Shown here: positions 22,256 through 33,100 of the stretch, piece by piece
Numbering within the stretch: position 1 is the first letter of the stretch
How the letters are laid out: each line of letters starts with the position of its first letter
Assembly: GCA_905178155.1 (NCBI GenBank)
Contig: CAJINV010000005.1
Span: 2,358,054 to 2,422,053 of the forward strand
Origin: Amoebophrya sp. A120
Taxonomy: Eukaryota; Sar; Dinophyceae; Syndiniales; Amoebophryaceae
DNA: 64,000 nucleotides
Direction: 5' to 3'
The notes under the pieces: generated by a model
What the model was told of the DNA's origin: nothing
Databases searched by the model: none
What the model saw: only the letters and a program-made list of their open reading frames with translations
Translations under genes and position numbers: made by a program

Positions 22256-23147
22256 TGGACATGTCGTGCACGTATCACCCGGTTGGTTACAAGACTTTCT
22301 GAAACTGCTGTGTGATTGAGAAAAAGACGGAAGCTGTCTGATGAGCCATGTTGTCCGACACTTGTTGGAAGGAGTAGGACTCCATTCAGTTCTTCTTCTT
22401 TCATCTTCATGCCAACAGGCGTCCGCCTACGCAATTCGTGGCTTTTTCGTAGACGAATTCTATTTGTGCCTGCAGTTGGTGAAGAAAAAACACGGACATG
22501 GAAACCCCATGGCGGGGGCCTCGTGGCGTGAAGAAAGCCCCGCTGCGAGGAAAGGACACAAAAAAGAGGACAAGCTGAGTTCGTTGCTTCAGAAACCACT
22601 TCCAGCCTTTTTTTTGAAGTACTTGCATCACGACCCGCTTCATTTTTGGAGCGACATCCTCGAGCGATAGAGACTGCACGAGGCGGAGAAAGCCGAAAAT
22701 ATGTGCAAGCAGCTTTCAACAGTGAGAGGAGCTCACTGTTGCCCGCCGAGCCGCGGCCTCTTGATTTATTTGTCCGTGTCATGTAGCACCTCACGACGTA
22801 GAGGACGCACATCACATGTATCTTTTTCGACGCTAGTACAACGAGTTACGTTTACGACGGATGATGAAAAAAAACTAGTACAGAGGTTGGTACTTTCACC
22901 GTCTGTGACAGTGAGCTCACATCAAAGCGCGGCTTCTTTTCTACCGATGTTATTTTGACGGAAAGATGGTACGTACAAGGTAAATTAGAATTAGTTTATC
23001 ATACCGTAACCACGACGAGGCAGAGGTGGTTTTCCGACATATTCTGAAGCACAAGCTCATGATGGAGACGGTTTTCAAGTTGAACAAATGAATAAAGTCC
23101 GGGACGACCGGAAGAACATAAGTGATGAACCACTTTCGTTTTCTTAG
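22256..23147. other. Spacer or 5' exons of the next gene
   Basis: An ATG frame at 22341-22670 (109 codons) starts MSHVVRHLLEGVGLHSVLLL and could encode a signal peptide, either as a small gene or as exon 1 of the gene at 23148. A second ATG at 23124 opens MNHFRFLSLELLLLLVLVLS but stops after 24 codons. Neither is proven. Confidence 0.35.
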
Positions 23148-26100
23148 CCTGGAGCTGCTACTGCTGCTTGTGTTGGTGTTATCTACGTGGACGCAGTAGA
23201 AGCTGCACTTGGGCAGGAGGATGAACTTGCAGCGTCTATAATTTCAGAAAGACTTCTACGGACGCGGAGCGACGGGTCCGTTCTTCATTCCTTTCTTTTC
23301 AGAACAAAAGGAAAAAGCGACCATCAAAACCTGCACCAGTTTTTTACCTTGACGGCTGAAGAAAAAGAAGCTACAAGCACCAGGGCCTGCTGCTGCACCA
23401 GGAAGCAGAGAATGTCTTGTTTCAATTGCTGCGGGAAAAAGCCGAACAGTAGCTCCTCGTCGCTGCCTATCAAACGTAAAAATGTCTGGGTCTGGAAGGT
23501 GGCAACTTGTGATGCTGTCTTTGGATTCCAAAAAGATCTGTCTTGCATGACTAGCAAAAGGAGTCCAGTTTGTGCTACACGGGGAGGGCATTTCTCATGC
23601 GGAACAAGCATCAGGAAGCCTGAAAATCTGGGATGCTAGGGCGTGCAGTACAGGCGTCATTGGTCATGCAAAATATGTATGACAAACCCGGCAACATTCC
23701 AGACCCAGATACTTTTGCATTTGATACCGCCGTCGGCCGAGAAAAATGACTCCCGTACGACGAGAACGGGCGGCAGCGCGGGAGGGGACTCTTACGACAC
23801 TTCGAAAGACCAAACCGCGCAGGATGCGCTGGACGTGCGGATTCAAATTATTGACACGGATGGGGGGCTCCAGGGGGTAAAACGGGACAAACTGTTTCCT
23901 GGAAATGCTGTTGACAATTGTTTTCTCTCGAGTGCTCCTGTGTTGATGGCATCATATGCATATGATTTGTGATGAGTGAAAAATCGAAGAAATTGTATTA
24001 CTGCTGTTTGTTGAACTAATTCAAGTTCAAATCTGAAGCGTAACGTACTTCCGAAATTATAGAAATGAAAATTCCTCCAGGCCAATGACCCCTATAATCG
24101 CCGCACCACGACAGACGACTTTACCGCTAGTGACCACGACCTGACCGTCAGCCGGATTCCCAGTTTCGTGTCTGCGGTGGAGCATATTTCTCAACAGACT
24201 GGATTGCCGCCGATATCATGAGGAAAAATGCCCCCTCCCCATATCGAAACGAAGTTTCTGATGCTGGATTTCCATACACAAATCAGATTTGTCTTGCAGT
24301 AGAGGAATGCAGGCATATGCCAAGCCTCAGCCGAGAGGTTTTGACGTAGGCGCCTAGCATGACAAACGTGCATGCTCTGAGCCAAACAGCATCACAAACC
24401 GCCTGAAAAATGCGGAACGCTTTCTGTACTTGCCTTCTTGCAAGACAGACAGGATTTGAGGTCACAAATGCGCATCACAAATTTTCAGACGGATACGGTT
24501 TCGATATGGGGAGGGGGGATTTTTCCTTTTGATAACCGACTCGTGATCATCCTACAACTAGAACTAGCGCAGGAGCACGAGTAGATCATCCGCATCTCCA
24601 GCCACCACCACCAGCAGGACACCTACGGCAAGAAACAACTACGTCCACTTTTTTCTACCAGCCGACGCGGTCTCACTTCAGTTCAGCCTCCGGCGCCTCC
24701 TCGTCGCACGGCGGGGAGCAGCATCGCGGCACGCGGCCCGGAGGAACGCAACTTGAGGTGGACCAGCAAAGCCAGCAGGAGACCTTCTACACTGCAGCAG
24801 GGGCGGGAGCTGCATCCTCTACCGCCGGAACCACGCAAAGAACAGCAAATTACTATCAAGGCGCCACGAGTTCTAGTTCTGCTTCTTTCAGAGACGGCGG
24901 GACGAATAAAGGTAGTGCGGCTGCTGGTACAACTAGTACTATCAACAACGCCACGGCCGAGAACCGGTCGAACCGAAGCTACAGTATCAGCCTCGCGAGC
25001 AGCGCCAGCGGTTTTCCGGGGGAGAAGAAGGCGCCTGCGCCGGGAGCAGCCAGTATTGGTGCTGGGGGATCAACTACACCAGGACGAGGAGGAGCCCAGG
25101 AATTTGTACTTCTAGACCCCCAGCTGCATACTAATTCGATCGCGGGCACAACGAATAAGTCTTCGCCCAGCAACAGCCCCAGCAGTCTGTATTACAGTTA
25201 CCGCGATAAGGAACTGCAGGAGGAGATCGAACACCAGCAGAATCTTCTACACAACCCGCCCCGGCGGCGCTCCCTCTCCGTGAAGCTCCGAGAGGGTTTG
25301 GGGCTGGTCACGAAGTCGGTCAGCACCACGGCCACGCTCCAATCGGTCATCTCGTCCGGGGAAGAAGAGGACTTCGGTTTTGGTGAGGTGAAGAAGAAAC
25401 GACGAAAGTTCGCGTTCGCCCGGTGGTTCCGGAAGAAACGGATCAGCAAGGAGGACAAGGCGAAAAATTTCCGATTTTGGCAGGAAATGCAGGAGAAGCG
25501 GCTGAAGCAGGGGAATCCGAACGTGGTGTTGGATTACCGATGGCTCAAACCACTGCTGGACGTGTTAAACGCCGACGCGGGCGACGCGAGTGTGGATTTG
25601 CAGTTGAATAAGTCCTTCGCCAGTGGGTGTTACCCCCTGTTTCTGTTCGCCGGCGCGTGCCCATCGGGAATCACCAAGTCGATGCAAGCGATACTGTTCG
25701 TGTACAAGTTTCCAACCGCCTCCTCGAGCGGGAGCGGAACCACCAGGCGGCACAGCCTGACCAAGGGCAGGGGCTTGATGGGAAACAAAGGCGGAAAGGA
25801 AGTCGCCGCTGGAATACCTGGCGGTAGGTGTGATTCGTTCGTCGTATTTATTACTTGATCACGACCACGACGTAGTTGCTACGTCAATTTTCTATGCATG
25901 GTATTGATAGATCTTCTTGTTGTATTTCTTTCTCATGCTGGTAAGAAAAGATAAGAAATCGGTGAAGAACTTCATTAAAGAACTTCACAACTACTCGTAT
26001 CACTATCAGGTGGCACTATCGAGTTTTGGTGGGTGAAGCCCGCGGACAAAACGAATAGCACCCTGGATTTGAACCTTTGCCAGCTCCATACCAGTGGGAA

Positions 26101-29100
26101 ACACAAGAACAGCTGCGGGTCGCAAACGAAGTCCGGGTACGAGCAGATCGCGAACTACTTCAAAACTAACGCGACGTACGGGGATTTTCAGTTCGGCATC
26201 GAAATCGTCGAGCGCGACGACGGGTCCCGAGTGCCCAAAGCGTATTTGGACCGGGTGGCAAACATCGAAACGGGAGGGGACAGAGACAGTGTTATGGTCG
26301 CCGGTGCTGGATCAACATTGGTAGGCACGCCAGCAGGAGGTGCAGCTGGGGGTGGTCCCCTGGCTGGTGCAGCTGCAACCACGCCGGGAGCGGCGAGTTC
26401 GGTGGCGGCGAGTAGCACTTTCGTGGAACAAACAGGCCGTGGTATCCTGAGTAAAAACGTACCCACACCAGAGTCAAGATGGGGAATCGGCTAGACAAAT
26501 CCACAAGTTTTGGCTGTTTTGCATGACAAATTTGGATTCGTAGTGTAGTGCTGTTTGAGCTAGCTCAGCAGCATCACAGATCTAGCATACCATGCTGATT
26601 GGAGCATGACAATTTGCAAAACACGACTAGAAAATGCTTCTCATGGAGCTCCGCATGAGAAACATTTTCAGCATGCGGATTTGCATTAGAGTGAGGTAAC
26701 AAACTAAATCTGGAACTTCGCGGTTGAGTTCTCATCCGGCCGGCGGCCGGATAAGAACTCAACCACACCACCGGCGGAATCCGGCCGGCCGACCCGGTTC
26801 TCTTCCCCCGTCCTCAACCGGTCGACCCACTCTTCTCCCCTGTCCGCCCCCGGGCCGAGTTGTTTCACTAGGGAAAAAGCCCCAGCTTTGTGATGCAAAG
26901 GTAGGCGGCAGCAGGCAAAGGCAGCGGAAAACGCCAAAACCCCAAAAGCAGCCGCGTGCGCTTTCTATTCTTTATCTGCGCGGCTATTTCCGCACGTGTT
27001 CTTACCATTTCACGCGGTTTGTGCTTTCTATTTTTCCTGCTTTGTCCTTCTGAGTTTGTACCTCCAGAAGCTCTATTCCATGCAAACGGAGCGACTGCGC
27101 TTTGCTTCCGCGCTACTACTACTAAGTAATAGAAGACACCACTTTGCTGCTACTGCGTTTTTTCTGGCTCTCGCAGCTTCGGGGCGCAGTGACAGCCCCC
27201 ATTTTTATCGACCACACCACGGCGCTGGCACTCGCGCGCCCTAGGCTATTGGCGTAGGCCGCCCGCTTCTGTCTCTGTCCAAATGCGGGGCCCCATAGGA
27301 ACAAGCATGGGGAGACAGACGGCACCGGCAGCACGCTGCTGCCGTCGGGGGTGGTCGAGTAGACCCCTGGCAGCAAGCGGGCAACCGCTGGAAGCGGGGA
27401 AACGCGGAAAGGGGGGAACCATGCCTCCGCTTTCAGCGGTGTTCCGCTCGGGCTCCCCACTTTCATTGGTTGCCCGCTCGCTGCCAGCGGTTGCCCGCCT
27501 TCAGCGGCCGCCCGCTTTCAGTGATTGCCTTCTGCCAGCGGTGGCTTGCCTTCTTTCAGCGGCTGAGCGTTTTCAGCCGCTGCCCGCTGCCACCGGTTGC
27601 CGCCTTTCAGTGGTTCTCCGCTTCCAGCGGTTCCTCCGCTTTAAGCGGCTTCCGGCTCGCTGCCAGCGGTTTATCGGTGGAACCACCTGAGACTCGACCA
27701 CCCCGGATGGAAGTAGAGGGCACACACCTAGAAGCGCAAAAAAAAAAGAAAGCGCAAACTGCATGAAATAGCGGCACAGATCAAGGCTAATCAATGAAAG
27801 CGCAAGTGCCTGCTTTACGGGTTTCGGCACTTTCCGCTGTCCTTGCATGACAAGGGTGGGACTTTTTGCATAGTGAAGCAACACGGCTCGGGGATGGGTG
27901 AGGGAGAAGAGTGGGTGGACCAATGGAGGAGGGAGGAAGAGGATCGATCCGGCAGGCCGGCCGGCCGGATACCGGTCCGCCGGCGATGAGGTTGAGTTCT
28001 CATCCGGCCACCGGCCGGATGAGAACTCAACCGCGAAGTTCCAGATTTAGTTTGTTACCCCGCTCTTACAACTCTGGTGTATGTTGGCAAAGTTGGTAGG
28101 AAATGAGGTTGATACTGTTGGCAAAAAATGTTGGTGGTTGGCAAAAAAGTTGGTTGGTGGCGAAAAGTTGGTTGTTTGCGAGTATAGTATGGAGCGGCCG
28201 GGAGATGATGGTGATGGCACTTCGGTGTCCGCCTGACCTACCCCCCCTGCGTGTCAAGCCATCTGCGGCCTGGGGCAGAGGGGGGGGCAAAGTGTGCTGC
28301 AATTCCTTTTAGCATTACAACTCTGGTGTGGGTACGTTTTTACTCAGGATACGTGGCGGTGGCGGTACCACAACGACCTCCATGCTGCGAAGCGTTTCGC
28401 CGTCGCAGAACAGAACCGGGATGCTCGCGGCGCGCGGTTACATCTCGCTCATCTGGCAAGAGAGTATAGATACCTAGCACGTTTTTTATCATGCCGGAAT
28501 TATTGTAGCTTATGCTTATGGTTATGCTCACATTTGCTTTTGCATACTACACCCCTTAGAACAAATCGAATCAATCATGCTCGATCTCCGATGTCTAGCA
28601 AAATTTATTTCAGATTGGGCCGCCTTTATGGGTCGGTTCATAGAAGGGCGGTTGGTCTACCGGCTGCCCGAATACGAAGAGGGTCCCAACCTGCGGTCCC
28701 GCGAGTACCACATCCGAGGCAGCGAGCCGATCCGCGTGCTATGCTGAGCAAAAGTATACTTACTTTTATACGGCACTCCTGCAACACCGCAATCTACGAG
28801 CCTCCTTTTCAACCGTAGCTTTTGTTTCCAGCAATACAACAAACTTCATGCTCTAGTACTTCGTGCGGTACGATTTGTAAACATTATGCGGTGTACTACA
28901 CTACTGGAGCTAAGTGCGGTAGAAGTTGTATTTTTGCGATGCATACGTTCGAGGGGACTACGAGTCCGTGCCGTTCGAAAACGTTTTTACGGATGGGATG
29001 GAGAAAATTAAGATCATGTGCGAGGGTGTGAACTGGAAAACCGCACCGCTGGACGAGAACAATCTGTCTGCCGTCGCGGGGAAGAAGCTGCGCAGGACAG

Positions 29101-29105
29101 TGTGA
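23148..29105 (+). CDS. Unrecognised protein, at least 900 residues, start not found
   Basis: Model join(<23148..23467, 23732..23876, 24081..24213, 24540..25823, 26010..26442, 28357..28463, 28614..28739, 28951..29105) keeps one frame through eight exons. The first supported exon follows TTTCTTAG at 23147. The N-terminal part has a Cys cluster (RACCCTRK, CFNCCGKK). Residues 180-430 are Gln/Ser/Thr/Gly-rich; a basic stretch (KKKRRKFAFARWFRKKR) follows, then a more globular part (VVLDYRWLKPLLDVL, ASGCYPLFLFAGACP, GTIEFWWVKP, LPEYEEGPNLRSREYHI). I recognise no family. Four introns are TIR elements of families A, D, C and B; 23877-24080, 25824-26009 and 28464-28613 are GT-AG. The frame continuity makes the gene secure although its function is not. 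Confidence 0.72.
23468..23726. mobile_element. Family A intronic element
   Basis: Left end TATCAAACGTAAAAATGTCT, right end finishing TTTGCATTTGATA. Flanks CTGCC and CCGCC agree at 4 of 5. Confidence 0.88.
24214..24534. mobile_element. Family D intronic element
   Basis: Left end TATCATGAGGAAAAATGCCC, right end ATTTTTCCTTTTGATA. Flanks GCCGA and ACCGA agree at 4 of 5. Confidence 0.85.
26689..28065. mobile_element. Nested 1.38-kb element with very long inverted ends
   Basis: The ends read GAGTGAGGTAACAAACTAAA and, inverted, GAGCGGGGTAACAAACTAAA, flanked by TTA at 26686-26688 and 28066-28068. The inverted similarity extends about 350 bp from each end, including blocks ending in AGAACTCAACC and the CACTCTTCTCCC block. 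The middle has no transposase-like frame. It is a foldback-type non-autonomous element. The host family C sequence (GCATTACAACTCTGG) resumes after it. Confidence 0.85.
27430..27680. repeat. Degenerate short tandem repeat, AGCGGTTGCCCGC-like
   Basis: About a dozen diverged copies of a motif of roughly 20 bp (TTTCAGCGGTT, GCCAGCGGTTGCCCGC, TTTCAGCGGCCGCCCGC) fill the centre of the nested element. It reads like the core of a foldback element. Confidence 0.65.
28740..28945. mobile_element. Diverged family B element
   Basis: Left end TATGCTGAGCAAAAGTATAC, right end TTTTTGCGATGCATA. Flanks CGTGC and CGTTC agree at 4 of 5. Excision extends the frame by 51 codons past an in-frame stop within the element. 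Confidence 0.75.
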
Positions 29106-30196
29106 GAACGAAGCACAGTTGCTGCTGTACTACACGAGGACAGTGTGGTCGCGGACGTCGGCGCTGGTTCTACTACATAAGAAAAATGTACTACGCGAAG
29201 ATGATGCGTTGTGCCGGAAAACTTTCAGCTGAATGTCAAGTTCTGCTTCGTAGAGAAAATGAATCCTCACTTTTAGTATAATCCATTGAAATACTCGAGC
29301 CTATTCGAACAAATTTATGATGATGATGCAAAAATAAACGTAAGCCTGTTCTCTGCATCACCTGCAGTGTACGTAGTTGGTTGACGTAACAAGCCCTCTC
29401 TGTACATGTGTATACGAAGTCATTTTCCACTTTCAAACCTTTTCTTTTGCAGCGCGCAATGGGGAGGCGGCGCTTTGATAAAACCCCCCTTGAAAGGAAA
29501 ATCCTGTGCATTTTTCCACGGGCTTAGATAAACGTTGACGTGCACCTTTTGCTCCTATAACCAGGTCTTTTGCCATATCATTGTCGCACCTGCATGACAC
29601 GGGCTCAACTCTTTTCATAACGCACCATCGAAACAAATCTGGAACACAAACTTCGCAGAATTTCAACTCACGCAGAATTATCCCATGAAAGTTGATGCAG
29701 CCCTTCCTGGCCGCGTCTCGAAGATTTCAGAAAAAACGTAGCGGGATGGCGAGTTCTTGGGGGGGGGGGGCCGAAGTGGGTTCCCTGCTTGTCTGGGACC
29801 GGGAGAAGAGATTTGTCTGTGTTGCTGTCATGTCATGAAGATGTTCTTCCTCACGAGCAGAGCGCATGGAGAGACAAGAGAGCGAATGCAGAGGCACGGA
29901 ACGTATTCCAAGAACACAAGCATCAAGATGCTGATAGGGTCGAGTTCTGAAACTCGTAGATAATATTAAGGAGCGGCATTCTTAAAAGCGTTCCTTTTTC
30001 CCGGGATTTTGCATTTGCTTTTTTTGTTTTCTGCCGTGACTCAAGATCAAGAACAAACATCGAAAAGGCCTATGATCGAAGAAGCTTAGTACCACGGCCC
30101 GGGAAAAAACCTTCTTCTGCCGTTGATCCTATGGTCGCAGAAGATTTTCCCGCGCCGGCCCATGCTCGACGCTGTGTCCACTTCTCGTGCCACTGA
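29106..30196. other. Intergenic spacer, 1.1 kb
   Basis: It contains a run of about 12 G at 29759-29770. Short frames (29018-29281, 29757-29963) lack support. No element ends were recognised. Confidence 0.5.
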
Positions 30197-33100
30197 ATGA
30201 CAAGATGTTGCAGTAAGCACGCAAGGATGCGGAAGCGCGCGCGGCCGCTTCCGCGTCGGCAGGAATGCGCGGCTCTGCTGCTGTCGTGGTCACCAGCATT
30301 AGCGTTATTCGACGGGACTACCATAGCCGCACAATGGGTCCCGCCGCACTTCGGGGACCTCGCGACGTTACACGTGAACGCACCGGACCAAGCGGCCAGG
30401 GTTCACCTGCAGAAAAACGAACAGAGCATTGTGCAGGCCGTGCAGAACCACTTTGGAGAAGATCTTGGTACTAGACAGGAGGCTGGTGTTGATTTCTCTG
30501 CTGCAGCGCGGAGAAGTAGCCCCACGATAATTCTTGGGGATAGAAGTGCTGCTGCTATCACGGGTTACGACAACTATGGGTCATCGAATCCGTACTTTGG
30601 ACGGCAAAGTATAGCTCCTGGACGAGTCACAACAACATCCACGCACGAGGACAATCTCTCTTCGAGGCAGCATGGCACGGAACTTCTGCAGGTTTCCCGC
30701 TCGGCGGCTCTGGAGCAGGCGGTCAGTGGAGCAAATTCGCAAATGCTGTCCACCGGTGCGCTGGCACTGGAAGGAGGGGGCACTGTACAACAGCAAAGCG
30801 GACAACAGGAAGGAAGCCAAGAATTGCTGGAAAAAACGTTCGGTGCCAGGAGAACGAATGCAGCACAGCAGCAGCTGCAACCGGCTGCAGCGGCAGGGGC
30901 AGGAACAGCAGCTGCAGGAACAGCTCCGGCCGCCACCGCTGCTGCCGCTCCCACCGGCGCCGCGGCGGCGGCGGCGAATAACCCACTGATAGCGCCGACC
31001 AACCCGACGAACCCAACGAAGGACATGATGGTGTACTACAACCGCGGCATGGGGTGGCAATGCCCCTCGCGCGAAACCGTTACCTCAGCCGAGGAGTGCG
31101 ACGTGGCGGCAACGAAACTGGGGCTGGACAGATTCTATGCGATAGAAAATTCATATCCTCGCTCGTCCTGGTAGCAAAACTTGCATGGCCAATTTGACTC
31201 TATTATTTTCTTTTCCAACCGTGTTGGTGTTTCTAGTAGAAGTGGAAATTATGCAATTTTTTCATTGCAAATCCCGACAGCAAGAACTGCTTCTGCTACG
31301 TCTACGAGTGCGATATTACTTTTGTACTGGATAGCTTTGTCGCGGAAATGGCCTCGGTGGACGATCCTTTAGGGTTTCCGACTGGGTGTTTGTACGACGC
31401 GGGGAAGAGAATCCTGTTGTTCAACCCCGGCACGGACATCGGCGGAACGAACGGCACCGCCGTGGTGCACAACGTGCAGGGGGTGGGGTCCCAAACCCCC
31501 GCGATGCAATTGTCGAAGCAGCAGACCGGCGGATTCACCCCGGCGTTGGACTTGCGATTCCAAACGATTTGCAAAACCCTGTTTCCGGACAACCGCTTAC
31601 CGAACTTGAAGGACGATGTGGTGTTGAACATTGACTTGTCGTCCAAAGCGCACCTGATCTGCGGTGATGAAGTTGCGATCCAGAAATTGAGAACGCTTCT
31701 CGTCGACGAACAGGGGATCCCGGCACAGAATCTCCGGGTGACCTGCCACAAACTGGCAAATTCGGGCGGCGAGTTCAAGCAGACGATGCAGGATTTAACG
31801 CTCGACGTGGCGGACCAACTCGGGTTCGTCTGCAGTTCTGCCGTCCGCGACGACTTCAAGAAAGCCTATGCAACCGCCATCGGGGTGTCGCCGTCGCAGG
31901 TGCAAATCGCCGCGGTGACCACGGCGAACGGGTACGTTTACGATCCGGTCTTGGACAGCTGCAGACGGGAAGACCAAGTCACCGGGCCGAGCGGGATCAC
32001 GCCAGCAAACGCCTTTGGAGCGAGTTTGCTGCAGGAGTCGGTCCGGAGTGGAAGGGGAAACAACAATAATTTTCGCGAAGGACCACGAACATCCTCAACT
32101 GGAGTAGATAGTGATTCCAAACTGGTTTCCATGGAGGAATCCGGGAAGAAAAATAGGCTGATGGCACAACTCCAAGAATTGCTGCAGGGAAAAGGGTTGA
32201 TGAGCGGTGGAACAACAAGCACAAAAAATGGCGAAAAGAGTACCAGCTTGCTGGAAGTGGAGAGAAAACAGAAGGAAAACGACCAGAAGCAAATCCTGGT
32301 GAAGGAAGCCCGGGTCCAAGGGCGCGGAGAAGCGAAGATTTCCATGAAGGTCACCACCGGAAAAGACGCGGAGCCGCATTTGTCGGTGGAGAAATTTTTG
32401 CAGATCGTGAAGCCGAAAGACATCTCCCTAGTCCATTACTCCGCCCTGGGAAACGACTGCGGGATTAACGGGAGCTGTAACACCGGGCAGTTTTGCTTCC
32501 AATCCGCGGACAGAAGTGTACGGAACTGCAGAATGTGCGAACCCTTCATGCCGACGGGGTGCGGTACAGGGAGTTCGTCGGTTCAGCACGGGTTCGTCGT
32601 AAACGCCATGTCTCCGTGGGCGGAAAACCAGTGCCAGAAATTTTGCCTGAGTCCGGAGCAGAGTGCGACTATGCTAACAGGAGCCACGATGGGGCGACCT
32701 GATTATGCGGGTGACAACATGATCGGCGGTAGTTTGCTTCCCGCTTCCGCTGGAGCCGCTACTGCGTCAGGTAACCGTCCCTCTATGGCCTTACTGCAGA
32801 CCGGGTTTCTGGCATCGAGGACGAATGTTGATGAGAATTTAGACCGGCGAAACGCAGGTAAGATTCTTTGTGTGGTATTTTCCCGATAGTTTGGTGACTG
32901 CTGCGAGATGAAAGCAATTGAGTTTGATGTTTCCTTGCACCTTGACGCACTTTAGTGGACAGATTTGATGATGTTGATGTGGGGTGATTGAAATAAGTAC
33001 GATGGATAGAAGACGAGCAAGTGCAAGCATGTTCAACAAATAGAATGCAACGAACTAGAAGCAGGCTTACTTCTTCGCAAACTAGGTCTCCTGTGCGACG

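Larger units (their letters stand above)
26443..28351. mobile_element. Family C intronic element containing a nested element
   Basis: Ends are TATCCTGAGTAAAAACGTAC and its complement. Flanking repeat CGTGG at 26438-26442 and 28352-28356. Its body is split by the 1377-bp element at 26689-28065. Excision of the whole 1.9 kb joins TGRG to GGGGTTTTS in frame. Confidence 0.9.

Noticed and set aside
27122-27466. Protein-coding frames in the core of the nested foldback element
   Set aside because: They follow a degenerate short repeat, and no transposase motif is present.
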